Shown in pieces: positions 1-7,997 of a DNA stretch of 64,000 nucleotides. Origin of the DNA: Brevibacterium sp. UMB1308A (GTDB lineage: Bacteria > Actinomycetota > Actinomycetes > Actinomycetales > Brevibacteriaceae); assembly GCF_030230605.1 (NCBI RefSeq), contig NZ_JASPDO010000008.1, positions 1 to 64,000 of the forward strand, written 5' to 3'. Below the pieces are notes generated by a model, which ran no database searches, was not told where the DNA came from, and saw nothing but the letters and a program-made list of their open reading frames with translations. The position numbers were made by a program, and so were the translations under genes. Position 1 is the stretch's first letter. Each line of letters starts with the position of its first letter.

Positions 1-1
1 T

Positions 2-319
2 GGGTGGGAACCACCTCGGCCTCTAAGCCACAACCTACTCGTCGACATCATCGAGGCGTTCGGCACCGAACTCGACCGAGTCGTCATCACCCACCGCGAC
101 GGGCACATCATTTACTCTGAACTCCACTTAAGCGACGGCAAAGTCATATCCGCCCGCCCCTCGGACGCCGTCGCCATGGCACTCATCTCCCAGTGCACAA
201 TTGAAACCACTCAAGAACTACTCGACGACATTGGAATCGACGCGCCTCAAGCTGACGAGGAAGAAGTCGCACAATTCCGCGAATTCCTCGACCACGTGTC
301 GCCCGAAGATTTTGACTAA
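2..319 (+). CDS. Bifunctional nuclease family protein (DUF151/BFN), 3' part only
   Basis: The frame is open from base 2 and ends at TAA 317-319; the 5' part lies outside the window. The visible 105 residues carry the BFN-domain pattern: RPLSHNLLVDII near the start, then VVITHRDGHIIYSELHL, then the hallmark SARPSDAVAMAL and a DD-rich acidic tail. The family fold is known from proteins with reported RNase and DNase activity; in actinobacteria the gene is often near merR-type regulators, which cannot be seen here. It lies 15 bases before the aroG start, so the two may be co-transcribed. The family assignment is firm; the biochemical role here is inferred. Confidence 0.8.
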   Translation, partial: GWEPPRPLSHNLLVDIIEAFGTELDRVVITHRDGHIIYSELHLSDGKVISARPSDAVAMALISQCTIETTQELLDDIGIDAPQADEEEVAQFREFLDHVSPEDFD

Positions 320-334
320 CAGAAGGTAGGTAAG

Positions 335-1711
335 TTGAACGACAACATGTTCACCGCTGCAGGGACCGCTCAAGCAACACAACAGACCATCGACGGTCTG
401 GAGCGTTGGCGCGAACTCAACCCGCTACAGCAACCCACCTATCTCGACGCTGACGAACTCGAAACAGCACTCAACCAGCTACGCCAGCAACCACCACTGA
501 TCTTTGCCGGTGAAGCAGACGTTCTCACCGAACACATCGCAAAGGCCTCACGCGGAGAAGCCTTCATTCTTGCTGGTGGCGACTGCGCAGAAACCTTCGC
601 AGATGCAACCGCTGACCAAATTAGCCGCCGCGTTCAAACCATTCTGCAAATGGCAGCCATCCTCACCTACGGTGGATCAGTACCTGTCGTGAAAATCGGA
701 CGCATGGCCGGCCAATTCGCAAAACCCCGTTCAGCAGACACCGAAACACGCGACGGTGTCACCCTCCCGTCTTACCGCGGCGACATCGTCAATTCGCACG
801 AATTCACAGAAGAAGCCCGTCGTCACGACCCCCGACGCCTACTCGAGGCATACAACACCTCGGCATCTACGTTGAACCTCATTCGCGCTTTCACCACCGG
901 TGGCTTCGCAGACCTGCGTTTCGTCCACCAGTGGAACCGTGGCTTCCTCAGCGCCAACAAAAACTACAAGCGTTACGAACACACAGCAGCCGAAATCGAC
1001 CGCGCACTCAAATTCATGGAAGCCTGCGGTGCTGACTTCCACAACCTGCGTTCAGTTGAATTCTTCGCCGCCCACGAAGCGCTCCTCCTCGAATACGAAC
1101 GGGCGCTCACCCGAATCGACTCACGAACCGGCGAACCATACGGGACATCCGGCCACTTCCTGTGGATCGGCGAACGTACCCGCGACATCGACGGCGCACA
1201 CGTCGACTTCCTGTCACGTGTGAAGAACCCCATCGGTGTCAAACTCGGTCCTACAGCCACCGCTGATGACGCACTGCGCCTAGCCGAAAAGCTCGACCCC
1301 AACAGCACCCCAGGGCGCCTTACATTCATCACCCGTATGGGAGCAGAAACAATCCGCGAACGCCTCCCAAAGCTACTCGCAAGCGTCGACCTTCCACACG
1401 TCACGTGGGTGTGCGACCCCATGCACGGAAACACCATCACCAGCTCCAACGGCTACAAAACACGCCGCTTCGAAGACGTCATGAGCGAAGTTTCGGGCTT
1501 CTTCGACGCACACGCAGAAGCCGGAACCATTCCAGGTGGCCTTCACATGGAACTCACCGGTGACGACGTCACCGAAGTTATGGGTGGAGGCGCTCAAATC
1601 GACGAAGAGGGCCTGCGTCGTCGCTACGAAACACGTGTTGACCCACGTCTGAACCACGACCAATCACTCGAAATGGCATTCCAAGTCGCGGAGTACCTGA
1701 CGTCTCACTGA
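335..1711 (+). CDS. aroG: Class II 3-deoxy-D-arabino-heptulosonate 7-phosphate (DAHP) synthase
   Basis: Joins phosphoenolpyruvate and erythrose 4-phosphate in the first step of the shikimate pathway to aromatic amino acids. At 458 aa it has the length of the plant/actinobacterial class II enzymes, not the short class I type. Visible family motifs are WRELNPLQQP near residue 25, the metal-ligand segment GGDCAETF at 81-88, GRMAGQFAKPRS near 123 and WVCDPMHGNT near 360. I chose the TTG at 335 because AGAAGG (321-326) lies 8 bases upstream; an ATG at 347 is the alternative. The gene is convergent with the kinase gene downstream. The order aroG, kinase, Rv2175c-like gene matches the pknL locus known from mycobacteria and corynebacteria. 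Confidence 0.95.
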   Translation: MNDNMFTAAGTAQATQQTIDGLERWRELNPLQQPTYLDADELETALNQLRQQPPLIFAGEADVLTEHIAKASRGEAFILAGGDCAETFADATADQISRRVQTILQMAAILTYGGSVPVVKIGRMAGQFAKPRSADTETRDGVTLPSYRGDIVNSHEFTEEARRHDPRRLLEAYNTSASTLNLIRAFTTGGFADLRFVHQWNRGFLSANKNYKRYEHTAAEIDRALKFMEACGADFHNLRSVEFFAAHEALLLEYERALTRIDSRTGEPYGTSGHFLWIGERTRDIDGAHVDFLSRVKNPIGVKLGPTATADDALRLAEKLDPNSTPGRLTFITRMGAETIRERLPKLLASVDLPHVTWVCDPMHGNTITSSNGYKTRRFEDVMSEVSGFFDAHAEAGTIPGGLHMELTGDDVTEVMGGGAQIDEEGLRRRYETRVDPRLNHDQSLEMAFQVAEYLTSH

Positions 1712-1756
1712 CGGGCCAGGGGGCTAAGGTCCAGGGGCTAAGAGGACTTAGAAGGG

Positions 1757-3649
1757 CTACTTGTCCTTCTTTTCGCCCTTTTGAGCTTCGTCCTTCTTGT
1801 CCTCTTGAGGCTTTTTGTCATCTGTCGGTTTCTTCCCTTTAGAAATACGCAGAAGGATAAAGTCGCCTGGGTGCTTAGGCGTTCCAGGGGCGGGGTGTTG
1901 CGAGATGACCCGTCCCTTTGGAACCGTGTCGTGGTACCGCTCGTCGGTTCCCACTCGGAAACCTAGCCTGAGCATCTTGTGGTAGGCGCTCTTAAACTCC
2001 AAACCTTTCACATTTGGCACCGAAATAGGCTCCTCGCCCTTCGACACCGTAATGTTCACTGGCTCAGAGCGTTCAACCTTCTCACCGGGCTTGTGGGACT
2101 GGTGGATGACTTCACCCTTGGGTGCGTCAGAGTACTTGTCCTCCACGTTGCCAATCGTGACTCCAGCCTTTTCGGCTTCTTTGTCCGCGTCGCCACGTTT
2201 GAGACCGGTGAGTTTTGGAACAGCAACCAGGTCCTTCCCCTTAGACACCACCAGCGTGACAGTGCCACCCGGTTCGACCTGTGTTCCAGGGGCGGGGTGC
2301 GTTTCGAGGATCCTGCCAGCGGGCACGTCTGAACTAAATTTTTGGGTAATCGCAACGGTCAAACCAGCCGATTCAACCATGTTTTTCGCGTCAGACTGGT
2401 CCACGCCAGTGGCAATCGCTGGCACTTCCTTAGGAGCGTTCGACGCTTGACGGTTCCACACAATCCCAGTCGCAACAAGCGCCACGATGGCGGCAACCGC
2501 GATCAGGGCAAAAATGGTGCGCCGCCTACGTGCTACCCGGGGATGGGGAGCCGAGGTGGCCGCTACCTTTGCGTGCTCATCGTCGGCTTTGCGCTCCTCC
2601 ACGTCAGCGGTGTGTACGACGGTAGTGGGGGAGGGTGTCTCGGCAGCGTCGCTCTGCGCCCCGTGTTCCAGCTCCTCGTGTTCCTCTTCGACATCTTCGC
2701 TGCTCAAGGGCTTTTCGTTAGGTAGCTCGATCGGGTCCGATGATTCGACATCAGCGGTCGCGGTGATGACTGGACCAGAGTCATCCACGGGGTCTGTCGC
2801 ACCAAAGTCAAGCTCGTCATCGCTAAGTTCCGCACGCGCCTCGGTTAACGCCTGCCTAAAAGCGCTGGCAGACTCTGGCCGATCTTCCGGTTCCGGCGAG
2901 GTCGCCCACAGCACCAACGCGTCGATTGCTGGTGGCAGTCCTGGGAGCGCTTCACTGGGGGCGGGCACCCGGTCGTGTACGTGCCGGTACGCCACCTGAA
3001 TGGGCACCTCGTCGGTGTACGGCTGGGACCCGGTAAGCATTTCGTACAGCATGATGCCCAGTGTGTACAGGTCGGTGCGCGCGTCCGCTCCCGCCCGGGT
3101 GACCAGCTCCGGCGCCACGTACCCCACCGTTCCGATGAGCGTTTTGGTGGTAGTTGCCGTGGTGACCGCGCGGGCCAGCCCAAAATCGGTGAGTTTGATT
3201 GTGCCATCCGTGCCCAGCAGGACATTGTCCGGTTTGAGGTCACGGTGGATCATGCCCGCGTCGTGGACAGCTTCGAGCGCTGCCAAGATCGCGTTGCTGA
3301 CGACGATTGCCTGCCGAGGTGTCAGTTTGCCCCGGTGGCGAAGTTCCTTGCGCAGGGTGACGGATTCGAGGTATTCCATCACCAGGTACACGACATCCCC
3401 GTCACGCCCCTGGTTGGTGACTGAAATCAGGTTGGGATGTTCAAGCCGTGCTGCGTTCATGGCCTCGCGTTCGAACCGCTCAACGAACGACGAATCTGTT
3501 GCCAGGTGCGCATGCATGACCTTGATGGCGATTTGCCGGTCCGTGGTCAGATCGGTGCCCAAATACACCATGGCCATACCACCACGCGCGATTTTGTCAT
3601 CGACGCGGTAGCGACCGTTGAGCACGGTGCCTACGAGAGGGTCTTTCAC
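1757..3649 (-). CDS. pknL: PASTA-domain serine/threonine protein kinase, PknL type by locus
   Basis: Transmembrane Hanks-type kinase of 630 aa. The cytoplasmic kinase domain spans about 10-275, with the glycine loop ARGGMAMVYLG, catalytic lysine K43 (AIKV), HRDLKPDN with D137, DFG 155-157, a threonine-rich activation loop TTATTTKT (163-170) and APE 179-181. An acidic linker follows, then an arginine stop-transfer block, one membrane helix (about 379-398), three PASTA repeats (about 408-610) and a lysine-rich tail. PASTA domains bind peptidoglycan fragments or lipid II in related kinases. The GTG start overlaps the stop of the upstream lytic transglycosylase as GTGA (3646-3649), so the two are translationally coupled. 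Synteny with aroG and the Rv2175c-like gene points to PknL; the mycobacterial PknL lacks PASTA repeats, while corynebacterial forms have them. Confidence 0.9.
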   Translation of the reverse strand: MKDPLVGTVLNGRYRVDDKIARGGMAMVYLGTDLTTDRQIAIKVMHAHLATDSSFVERFEREAMNAARLEHPNLISVTNQGRDGDVVYLVMEYLESVTLRKELRHRGKLTPRQAIVVSNAILAALEAVHDAGMIHRDLKPDNVLLGTDGTIKLTDFGLARAVTTATTTKTLIGTVGYVAPELVTRAGADARTDLYTLGIMLYEMLTGSQPYTDEVPIQVAYRHVHDRVPAPSEALPGLPPAIDALVLWATSPEPEDRPESASAFRQALTEARAELSDDELDFGATDPVDDSGPVITATADVESSDPIELPNEKPLSSEDVEEEHEELEHGAQSDAAETPSPTTVVHTADVEERKADDEHAKVAATSAPHPRVARRRRTIFALIAVAAIVALVATGIVWNRQASNAPKEVPAIATGVDQSDAKNMVESAGLTVAITQKFSSDVPAGRILETHPAPGTQVEPGGTVTLVVSKGKDLVAVPKLTGLKRGDADKEAEKAGVTIGNVEDKYSDAPKGEVIHQSHKPGEKVERSEPVNITVSKGEEPISVPNVKGLEFKSAYHKMLRLGFRVGTDERYHDTVPKGRVISQHPAPGTPKHPGDFILLRISKGKKPTDDKKPQEDKKDEAQKGEKKDK

Positions 3650-4746
3650 TGTTCACCGTCCGCAGAAGGGTCGCCGAGGTGGCTGTCAGCTGACTGCGTG
3701 GATCCGGTTGTTGCGTACCGGTTGGCGAGCACTTGGACGGCACGTACATATGCGCGTGTATCTGCTGCGAGACCGTGCGTTTCGATGCTTCCAGCACCTT
3801 GATAGTACGCGGCGATTGCTGCTGGTACCGACTCGGTTGAGCCAATAAGTGAGCGGAGAATCACGAGTCCGGCCACAATATTGTCAGCCGGGTCGGTGAT
3901 GTTGAGCTGACGCCCCGCGAGCGAAGACGCCCACATTCCGGCTCGTGGCGTCACTTGCATAATGCCAATCGCGTTAACGGGGGAGACGGTTCGGTGATTC
4001 AGGCCCGACTCCTGAGTGGCGATCGCAAGCCCTAAATGTGGGCTCACACCAATTTCTGAAGCCAACCGCGTCAGTGTTGTGTACACCCAGTCGCGGCGTG
4101 GTGCAGGTTTGGTTGAAAGCACCCACTTGTTAAACCTAGCGGCTGCAAGAACGGACTCTGGGTACGGTTCGTCACCGTGGTGCGTGGGAAGTTTAGGCAG
4201 CCGGTGGTCAAATGTGGGACGAGTCCTGCCGGATGTTGCCCCTGACCCCTGCATCATCAGAAGTTCGCCCACCACGATGTGCTGACTGGTCATGGCGTTG
4301 GCGCGCATGAGCGCACCCACGGAAGTTGAGTATTTCAACGCAATGGATTCGAGCGAATCACCCGGACGCACGCGGTGCGAGGCCGGTGGTGGAGCAACGT
4401 TCTTTTCTGGCAAGGACAGAATCTGACCGGGACGTACTGCCCCTCCTGTCAGGTTATTGAGCTCCACCAGGGCGGGCATCGACACCCCGTGTTTTTTCGC
4501 AATGCTCAGTATTGTGTCTGAACTTTTAACCCGGTAGGTGCGCCCCCCGTGCGTGACTGGAACGGCCTCGGTCAGGGTGCCCGAGGTGAATCCGGGCGCG
4601 TCGTCAATGAGCGGGCGTTCTTCAAAACGTTCAGGGAGTTTGCGCGGCTGTTCGTGTTCCCGCTGGAGTAGAGCCTCGACTTCGAGCGCATCGGCACCGG
4701 GGTGCGTGCGCGGAGGTCGTTGGCGCGACGAGCGGAAATTGGTCAT
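3646..4746 (-). CDS. LysM and transglycosylase SLT-domain protein
   Basis: Predicted peptidoglycan-binding lytic transglycosylase. Two LysM repeats sit at about residues 69-116 (core YRVKSSDTILSIAKKHGV) and 122-165 (HRVRPGDSLESIALKYS). A C-terminal SLT domain of about 135 residues holds the likely catalytic glutamate in ATQESGLNH and the motif AIGIMQVTP. I start at the ATG at 4746 because its complement strand shows GGAG 8 bases upstream; a GTG at 4779 would add 11 residues. With either start the N-terminus is basic and polar, and I see neither a signal peptide nor a membrane helix, which is odd for a wall enzyme. The gene is coupled by a 4-base overlap to the kinase gene downstream, which suggests linked wall sensing and remodelling. 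Confidence 0.85.
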   Translation of the reverse strand: MTNFRSSRQRPPRTHPGADALEVEALLQREHEQPRKLPERFEERPLIDDAPGFTSGTLTEAVPVTHGGRTYRVKSSDTILSIAKKHGVSMPALVELNNLTGGAVRPGQILSLPEKNVAPPPASHRVRPGDSLESIALKYSTSVGALMRANAMTSQHIVVGELLMMQGSGATSGRTRPTFDHRLPKLPTHHGDEPYPESVLAAARFNKWVLSTKPAPRRDWVYTTLTRLASEIGVSPHLGLAIATQESGLNHRTVSPVNAIGIMQVTPRAGMWASSLAGRQLNITDPADNIVAGLVILRSLIGSTESVPAAIAAYYQGAGSIETHGLAADTRAYVRAVQVLANRYATTGSTQSADSHLGDPSADGEQ

Positions 4747-4816
4747 GAAAAATGCTCCGGGGGAAGACGGGTTTCGCACCTCCAGATTAGTTGCGGCCAG
4801 CCACGTTTAGGTGGGT

Positions 4817-4844
4817 TTGCAGTGCGGCGTGTCGCAAGTACTCT
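4817..4844 (+). promoter_or_regulatory. Promoter of the Rv2175c-like gene, probably leaderless
   Basis: TTGCAG (4817-4822), a 16-base spacer, then TACTCT (4839-4844), followed by exactly 6 bases before the ATG at 4851. Transcription would start at or next to the A of the start codon. No Shine-Dalgarno sequence is visible. The same arrangement recurs at several other genes in this window. Confidence 0.5.
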
Positions 4845-4850
4845 TAAACC

Positions 4851-5183
4851 ATGACTGTTGACACATGGCTCACACGTGAAGAAGTCGCCCAGCTTTTGGG
4901 AGTCACTCCGTCGAAGGTCCGTCGCCTGCTGGAAGACCGGTATGTGTGCGGAGTTAAGGACGGGCACGTAGTGAAGATTCCGGAGTTGTTCTTCAAGGAC
5001 AACGAGCCGGTACCCGCTCTGCGTGGAACTATCACACTCTTGGACGACGCGGGTATGAACGACCAAGAAATCATCAACTGGTTGTTCGCTGAAGACCAGA
5101 CGCTTCCCGGACGTCCCATCGACCACTTGAGAAAAGGTGCTAAAGCCGAAGTGCGCCGACGTGCTCAAGCACTTGCGCTGTAA
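4851..5183 (+). CDS. Rv2175c-family DNA-binding protein
   Basis: Small protein of 110 aa. The N-terminal half has the pattern of an excisionase-like winged helix-turn-helix (WLTREEVAQLLGVTPSKVRRLLEDR, given here in part as LTREEVAQLLGV and SKVRRLLEDR), followed by KIPELFF, which is typical of the family. The C-terminal half (DDAGMNDQEIINWLF) matches the Rv2175c C-terminal domain. In Mycobacterium tuberculosis Rv2175c binds DNA and is phosphorylated by PknL, encoded next door. The same pairing here, divergent from the kinase operon, suggests the same kinase-substrate link, but this is inference. The N-terminal MTVDTW has a threonine in about the place of the known phosphosite. Confidence 0.85.
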   Translation: MTVDTWLTREEVAQLLGVTPSKVRRLLEDRYVCGVKDGHVVKIPELFFKDNEPVPALRGTITLLDDAGMNDQEIINWLFAEDQTLPGRPIDHLRKGAKAEVRRRAQALAL

Positions 5184-5211
5184 GGCCCGTAGCGCTCTTA
5201 CGTACTAACCC

Positions 5212-6276
5212 TCACGTATCCCGGCGTGTGAGTCGGTTGGCGTAGGTGCGTAATAGCTCCAGGTCATTCGAGCCCACACCGTGCTGGCTCAGAGTGTCCA
5301 GCGCAACGAACGCGTCTTGAAGTTTGGTCTCAATGAGCTCTTCGTGTTCGCGTTTCGCACCGCACTCGTCCAGGAGCGCAATCATGCGGTCGGTGTCTGT
5401 GTCCGTTCCCAAGCGCTCACGGAACCACCGGGCGTCCTCATTACTCATGCGTGCCAACGCCAGCCCTACAAGAACGGTTTTCTTACCTTCAACAAGGTCA
5501 TCACCTGCGGGTTTGCCGGTCGCTTGCGGATCGCCAAACACACCTAGTTCATCGTCTCGCAACTGAAACGCTTGTCCAAGTGGCAAGGTAAACGCCGAAA
5601 GATCGTGCACAAACTGAGGCTCTGCACCTGCCAAGCGCGCCCCTAGTTCAAAGGGCTGTTCAACCGAGTACTTTGCGGACTTGTACGTGAGCACTTCCAT
5701 GGCCCGGTCCACAATCTGGGAGTCCGGGACCGGTGCCGCTTGGATCCGAATGTCCAGGTATTGCCCCAGCATGACGTCTCGACGAAACGCGTCGTGTGTG
5801 GCCCGAGCATTCGGGTCAGCCACGTTCAGACCGGAAGCGTTGAACAGTTGTTCGGACAGCCCAAGGCACACGTCACCGGCAATGATCGCGGCATTGATGC
5901 CAAAGCTCCTGGCATTTCCCTCAAACCCTGCACTGCCGTGCATCTGGGAGAAGAACGCGTGAGTGGAAGGGTTACCCCGTCGCGTATCGGAGTTATCAAT
6001 GATGTCGTCGTGAATGAGCGCGGCCGCGTGAAGAAGTTCAACACTCGCCGCCACATGCGCGATTCCCGGGTGGGTGCCACCCGCCAGCTGATACCCCCAC
6101 CACGTGGCGAGCGCACGAATCCGCTTTCCGCCCACACAGAAGGCGCGAATCGGGTCGGTGAGTTCAGAGGCCACGGGCGACAAACCAGCCAGTTCATGAG
6201 CGAACGTGCCAAGTTCCTGTTCCAAAACAGCGTCGACGTGGGCAATAATGTCCGCAGGCTGATGTAACCGATCCAT
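5212..6276 (-). CDS. Polyprenyl (geranylgeranyl/farnesyl-type) diphosphate synthase
   Basis: Isoprenyl diphosphate synthase of 354 aa that condenses isopentenyl diphosphate onto allylic primers. It shows the family hallmarks: GGKRIRA for substrate binding, the first aspartate-rich motif LIHDDIIDNSDTRRG, and the second, QAFQLRDDELGVFGD, followed by GKPAGDDLVEGKKT. I use the ATG at 6276; the longer open frame to 6381 would overlap dinB and add residues without family similarity. The gene is divergent from dinB with only 24 bases between starts. In mycobacteria the equivalent locus also holds a prenyl synthase (idsA2) near pknL, supporting conserved synteny. Chain length cannot be read from the sequence; quinone or carotenoid precursors are both possible. 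Confidence 0.9.
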   Translation of the reverse strand: MDRLHQPADIIAHVDAVLEQELGTFAHELAGLSPVASELTDPIRAFCVGGKRIRALATWWGYQLAGGTHPGIAHVAASVELLHAAALIHDDIIDNSDTRRGNPSTHAFFSQMHGSAGFEGNARSFGINAAIIAGDVCLGLSEQLFNASGLNVADPNARATHDAFRRDVMLGQYLDIRIQAAPVPDSQIVDRAMEVLTYKSAKYSVEQPFELGARLAGAEPQFVHDLSAFTLPLGQAFQLRDDELGVFGDPQATGKPAGDDLVEGKKTVLVGLALARMSNEDARWFRERLGTDTDTDRMIALLDECGAKREHEELIETKLQDAFVALDTLSQHGVGSNDLELLRTYANRLTRRDT

Positions 6277-6300
6277 GCCTGCAAGCCTACAGGGGGAAGT

Positions 6301-7581
6301 GTGAGCCGCAAGCAACTCGCCCGGTCTGGTGGGGACCTGTCCGCACTGTCCGGCGACGACACCGGGTGTACCACTCTGCATGTGGACATGGACTCCTTCT
6401 TCGTGTCAGTTGAGCTGTTAGATCGCCCAGACCTCAAGGGTGCCGAGGTGATTGTGGGTGGCCGTGCAGGCCGGGGAGTCGTGGTGTCGGCTTCATATGA
6501 AGCACGAGCATATGGGGTGTATGCGGGCATGCCCATGAGCCGGGCGCTCGCCCAGTGCCCGTCAGCTGTGGTGATCCCACCGTCACGTGGCCTGTACACG
6601 CAGTACTCCGCCCGGGTTTTTGACATCCTGAAAACCTTTACCGACGAGGTGCATCAAGTGAGCGTTGACGAAGCGTATATCGACGTCGCTTCGGCCGTGC
6701 GCAGACTGGGAAGCCCGGGGGCCATCGCTCAGGACATGCGCGCCCAGGTTCGCGAGGCTACGGGCTTGGCTGCCTCAATTGGTGTCGCCCATTCTCGCGT
6801 GGTCGCAAAAATGGCGTCTGCCAGGGCTAAACCTGACGGCATGTTGATTGTTCCCCGCGCTCAAGTTGCCCAGTTTCTTCACGACATGCCAGTTGAAGCA
6901 ATCCCCGGAGTAGGGGGTAAGACGCAAGACAAACTCGCACGGTACGGAATCACTACGATTGGTCAGCTCGCTGCGTGTTCACCTGTTTGGCTCAACGCCC
7001 GCTTTGGTGCACACGGAAAAGGTCTATACGCATCTGCCCATGGCGAGGACTCACGGGACCCAAGCCGGGTTCGGGACCATTCGATCAGTGCCGAGCACAC
7101 CTTCCCAGCCGACATCTTTTCCATCGACGAGCTTGAACTCGAGCTCATCCGCTTAGCTGACACCGTGGCAAGCCGTGTGCGCAAAGAAGGTAAAGCAGCC
7201 CGAACCGTGGGCCTGAAATATCGCACCTCGGACTTCTCAACGTTCACCAGGTCCGTGACCTTGGAAGCACCCAGCGACGTCGCCAGCGAGTTCCGCGACG
7301 CCCTTCTGCCTGCCCTACGTAACCTCCACAAACGAGGGACCGGGGTGCGCCTACTGGGCGTTCGCGCGGGCGATCTCAACGACCTCGGCGAGGTGGGACG
7401 GCAAGGAACCTTGGAAGATCACGGCACTGGAAAACGGGATTCAGAAATCGCGCTAGACGCTGTTCGGAATCGTTTTGGGAAGGGCGCAATTTCACGTGCG
7501 TCACTCATTCGTACGAATCCTGATAAAACCCATGGCGCACCCACGCGCAAGACCGACTATGATAGGGATACCGAGCTTTGA
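6301..7581 (+). CDS. dinB: DNA polymerase IV (Y-family translesion polymerase)
   Basis: Error-prone Y-family polymerase of 426 aa used in lesion bypass. The palm catalytic residues are visible in HVDMDSFF (27-34) and in VSVDEAYIDV near 120, and the steric-gate region is VSVE. The little-finger domain follows, with the HhH segment EAIPGVGGKTQDKLARYGI near 200. The GTG start at 6301 has GGGGGAAG just upstream. The C-terminal tail of about 40 residues is polar; I cannot see a clear beta-clamp-binding peptide in it. No LexA-type box is evident in the 24-base gap before the gene, so SOS control is not supported by what I see. Confidence 0.93.
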   Translation: MSRKQLARSGGDLSALSGDDTGCTTLHVDMDSFFVSVELLDRPDLKGAEVIVGGRAGRGVVVSASYEARAYGVYAGMPMSRALAQCPSAVVIPPSRGLYTQYSARVFDILKTFTDEVHQVSVDEAYIDVASAVRRLGSPGAIAQDMRAQVREATGLAASIGVAHSRVVAKMASARAKPDGMLIVPRAQVAQFLHDMPVEAIPGVGGKTQDKLARYGITTIGQLAACSPVWLNARFGAHGKGLYASAHGEDSRDPSRVRDHSISAEHTFPADIFSIDELELELIRLADTVASRVRKEGKAARTVGLKYRTSDFSTFTRSVTLEAPSDVASEFRDALLPALRNLHKRGTGVRLLGVRAGDLNDLGEVGRQGTLEDHGTGKRDSEIALDAVRNRFGKGAISRASLIRTNPDKTHGAPTRKTDYDRDTEL

Positions 7582-7596
7582 AATGGGGGATTTGTG

Positions 7597-7995
7597 ATGG
7601 CGCTGTCGGAACATGAACAGCAACTTCTTGACCAGCTGGAAAAGCAGTTGCGAAATGAAGACCCTCGATTTGCGCAAAATATTTCACAATCCCACAGCCC
7701 AGCAGGTATCGCGCTGTCACCCAAACACCTCGTCACTGGAACGCTCGTGATGGTCGTTGGCTTAGCTGTAGCCCTGGGCGCAGTGTTCTTTTTGACCTCA
7801 CCGCTGTCCACCGTGGGTGGAGTGCTCGGGTTCTTCCTCATGGTAGGAGGTGCCTACTACGCTTTCGCGGTAGCGCCGGCAGCAAAATCTCACGAATCCG
7901 CTCCCAAGGCTCAAGGGAAGGCAAACAAGCCAAACAAAAGCGGTTTCATGAACCGTGTCGAAGAACGCTGGGATAAGCGTCGCGGTTCGTTCTGA
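7597..7995 (+). CDS. DUF3040 small membrane protein
   Basis: Protein of 132 aa with the DUF3040 layout. The start MALSEHEQQLLDQLE, then DPRFA, matches the family N-terminus. Two hydrophobic helices follow at about residues 47-65 and 69-88, then a basic, Pro/Lys-rich tail ending RWDKRRGSF. Its function is unknown in the family, which is restricted to actinobacteria and often sits near the dcw cluster. ATG 7597 is preferred over GTG 7594 because GGGGGA (7585-7590) then has a normal spacing. It is convergent with the transglutaminase operon, with only two bases between the stop codons. Confidence 0.85.
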   Translation: MALSEHEQQLLDQLEKQLRNEDPRFAQNISQSHSPAGIALSPKHLVTGTLVMVVGLAVALGAVFFLTSPLSTVGGVLGFFLMVGGAYYAFAVAPAAKSHESAPKAQGKANKPNKSGFMNRVEERWDKRRGSF

Positions 7996-7997
7996 CC

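Noticed and set aside
1717..1745. Short direct repeat CCAGGGGGCTAAG / CCAGGGGCTAAG between aroG and the kinase gene
   Set aside because: Only two imperfect copies in a 45-base convergent gap, with no hairpin and no T-run, so neither a terminator nor a regulatory array can be supported.
6277..6300. LexA/SOS box for dinB
   Set aside because: The 24-base gap between the divergent starts contains no GAAC-N4-GTTC type palindrome.
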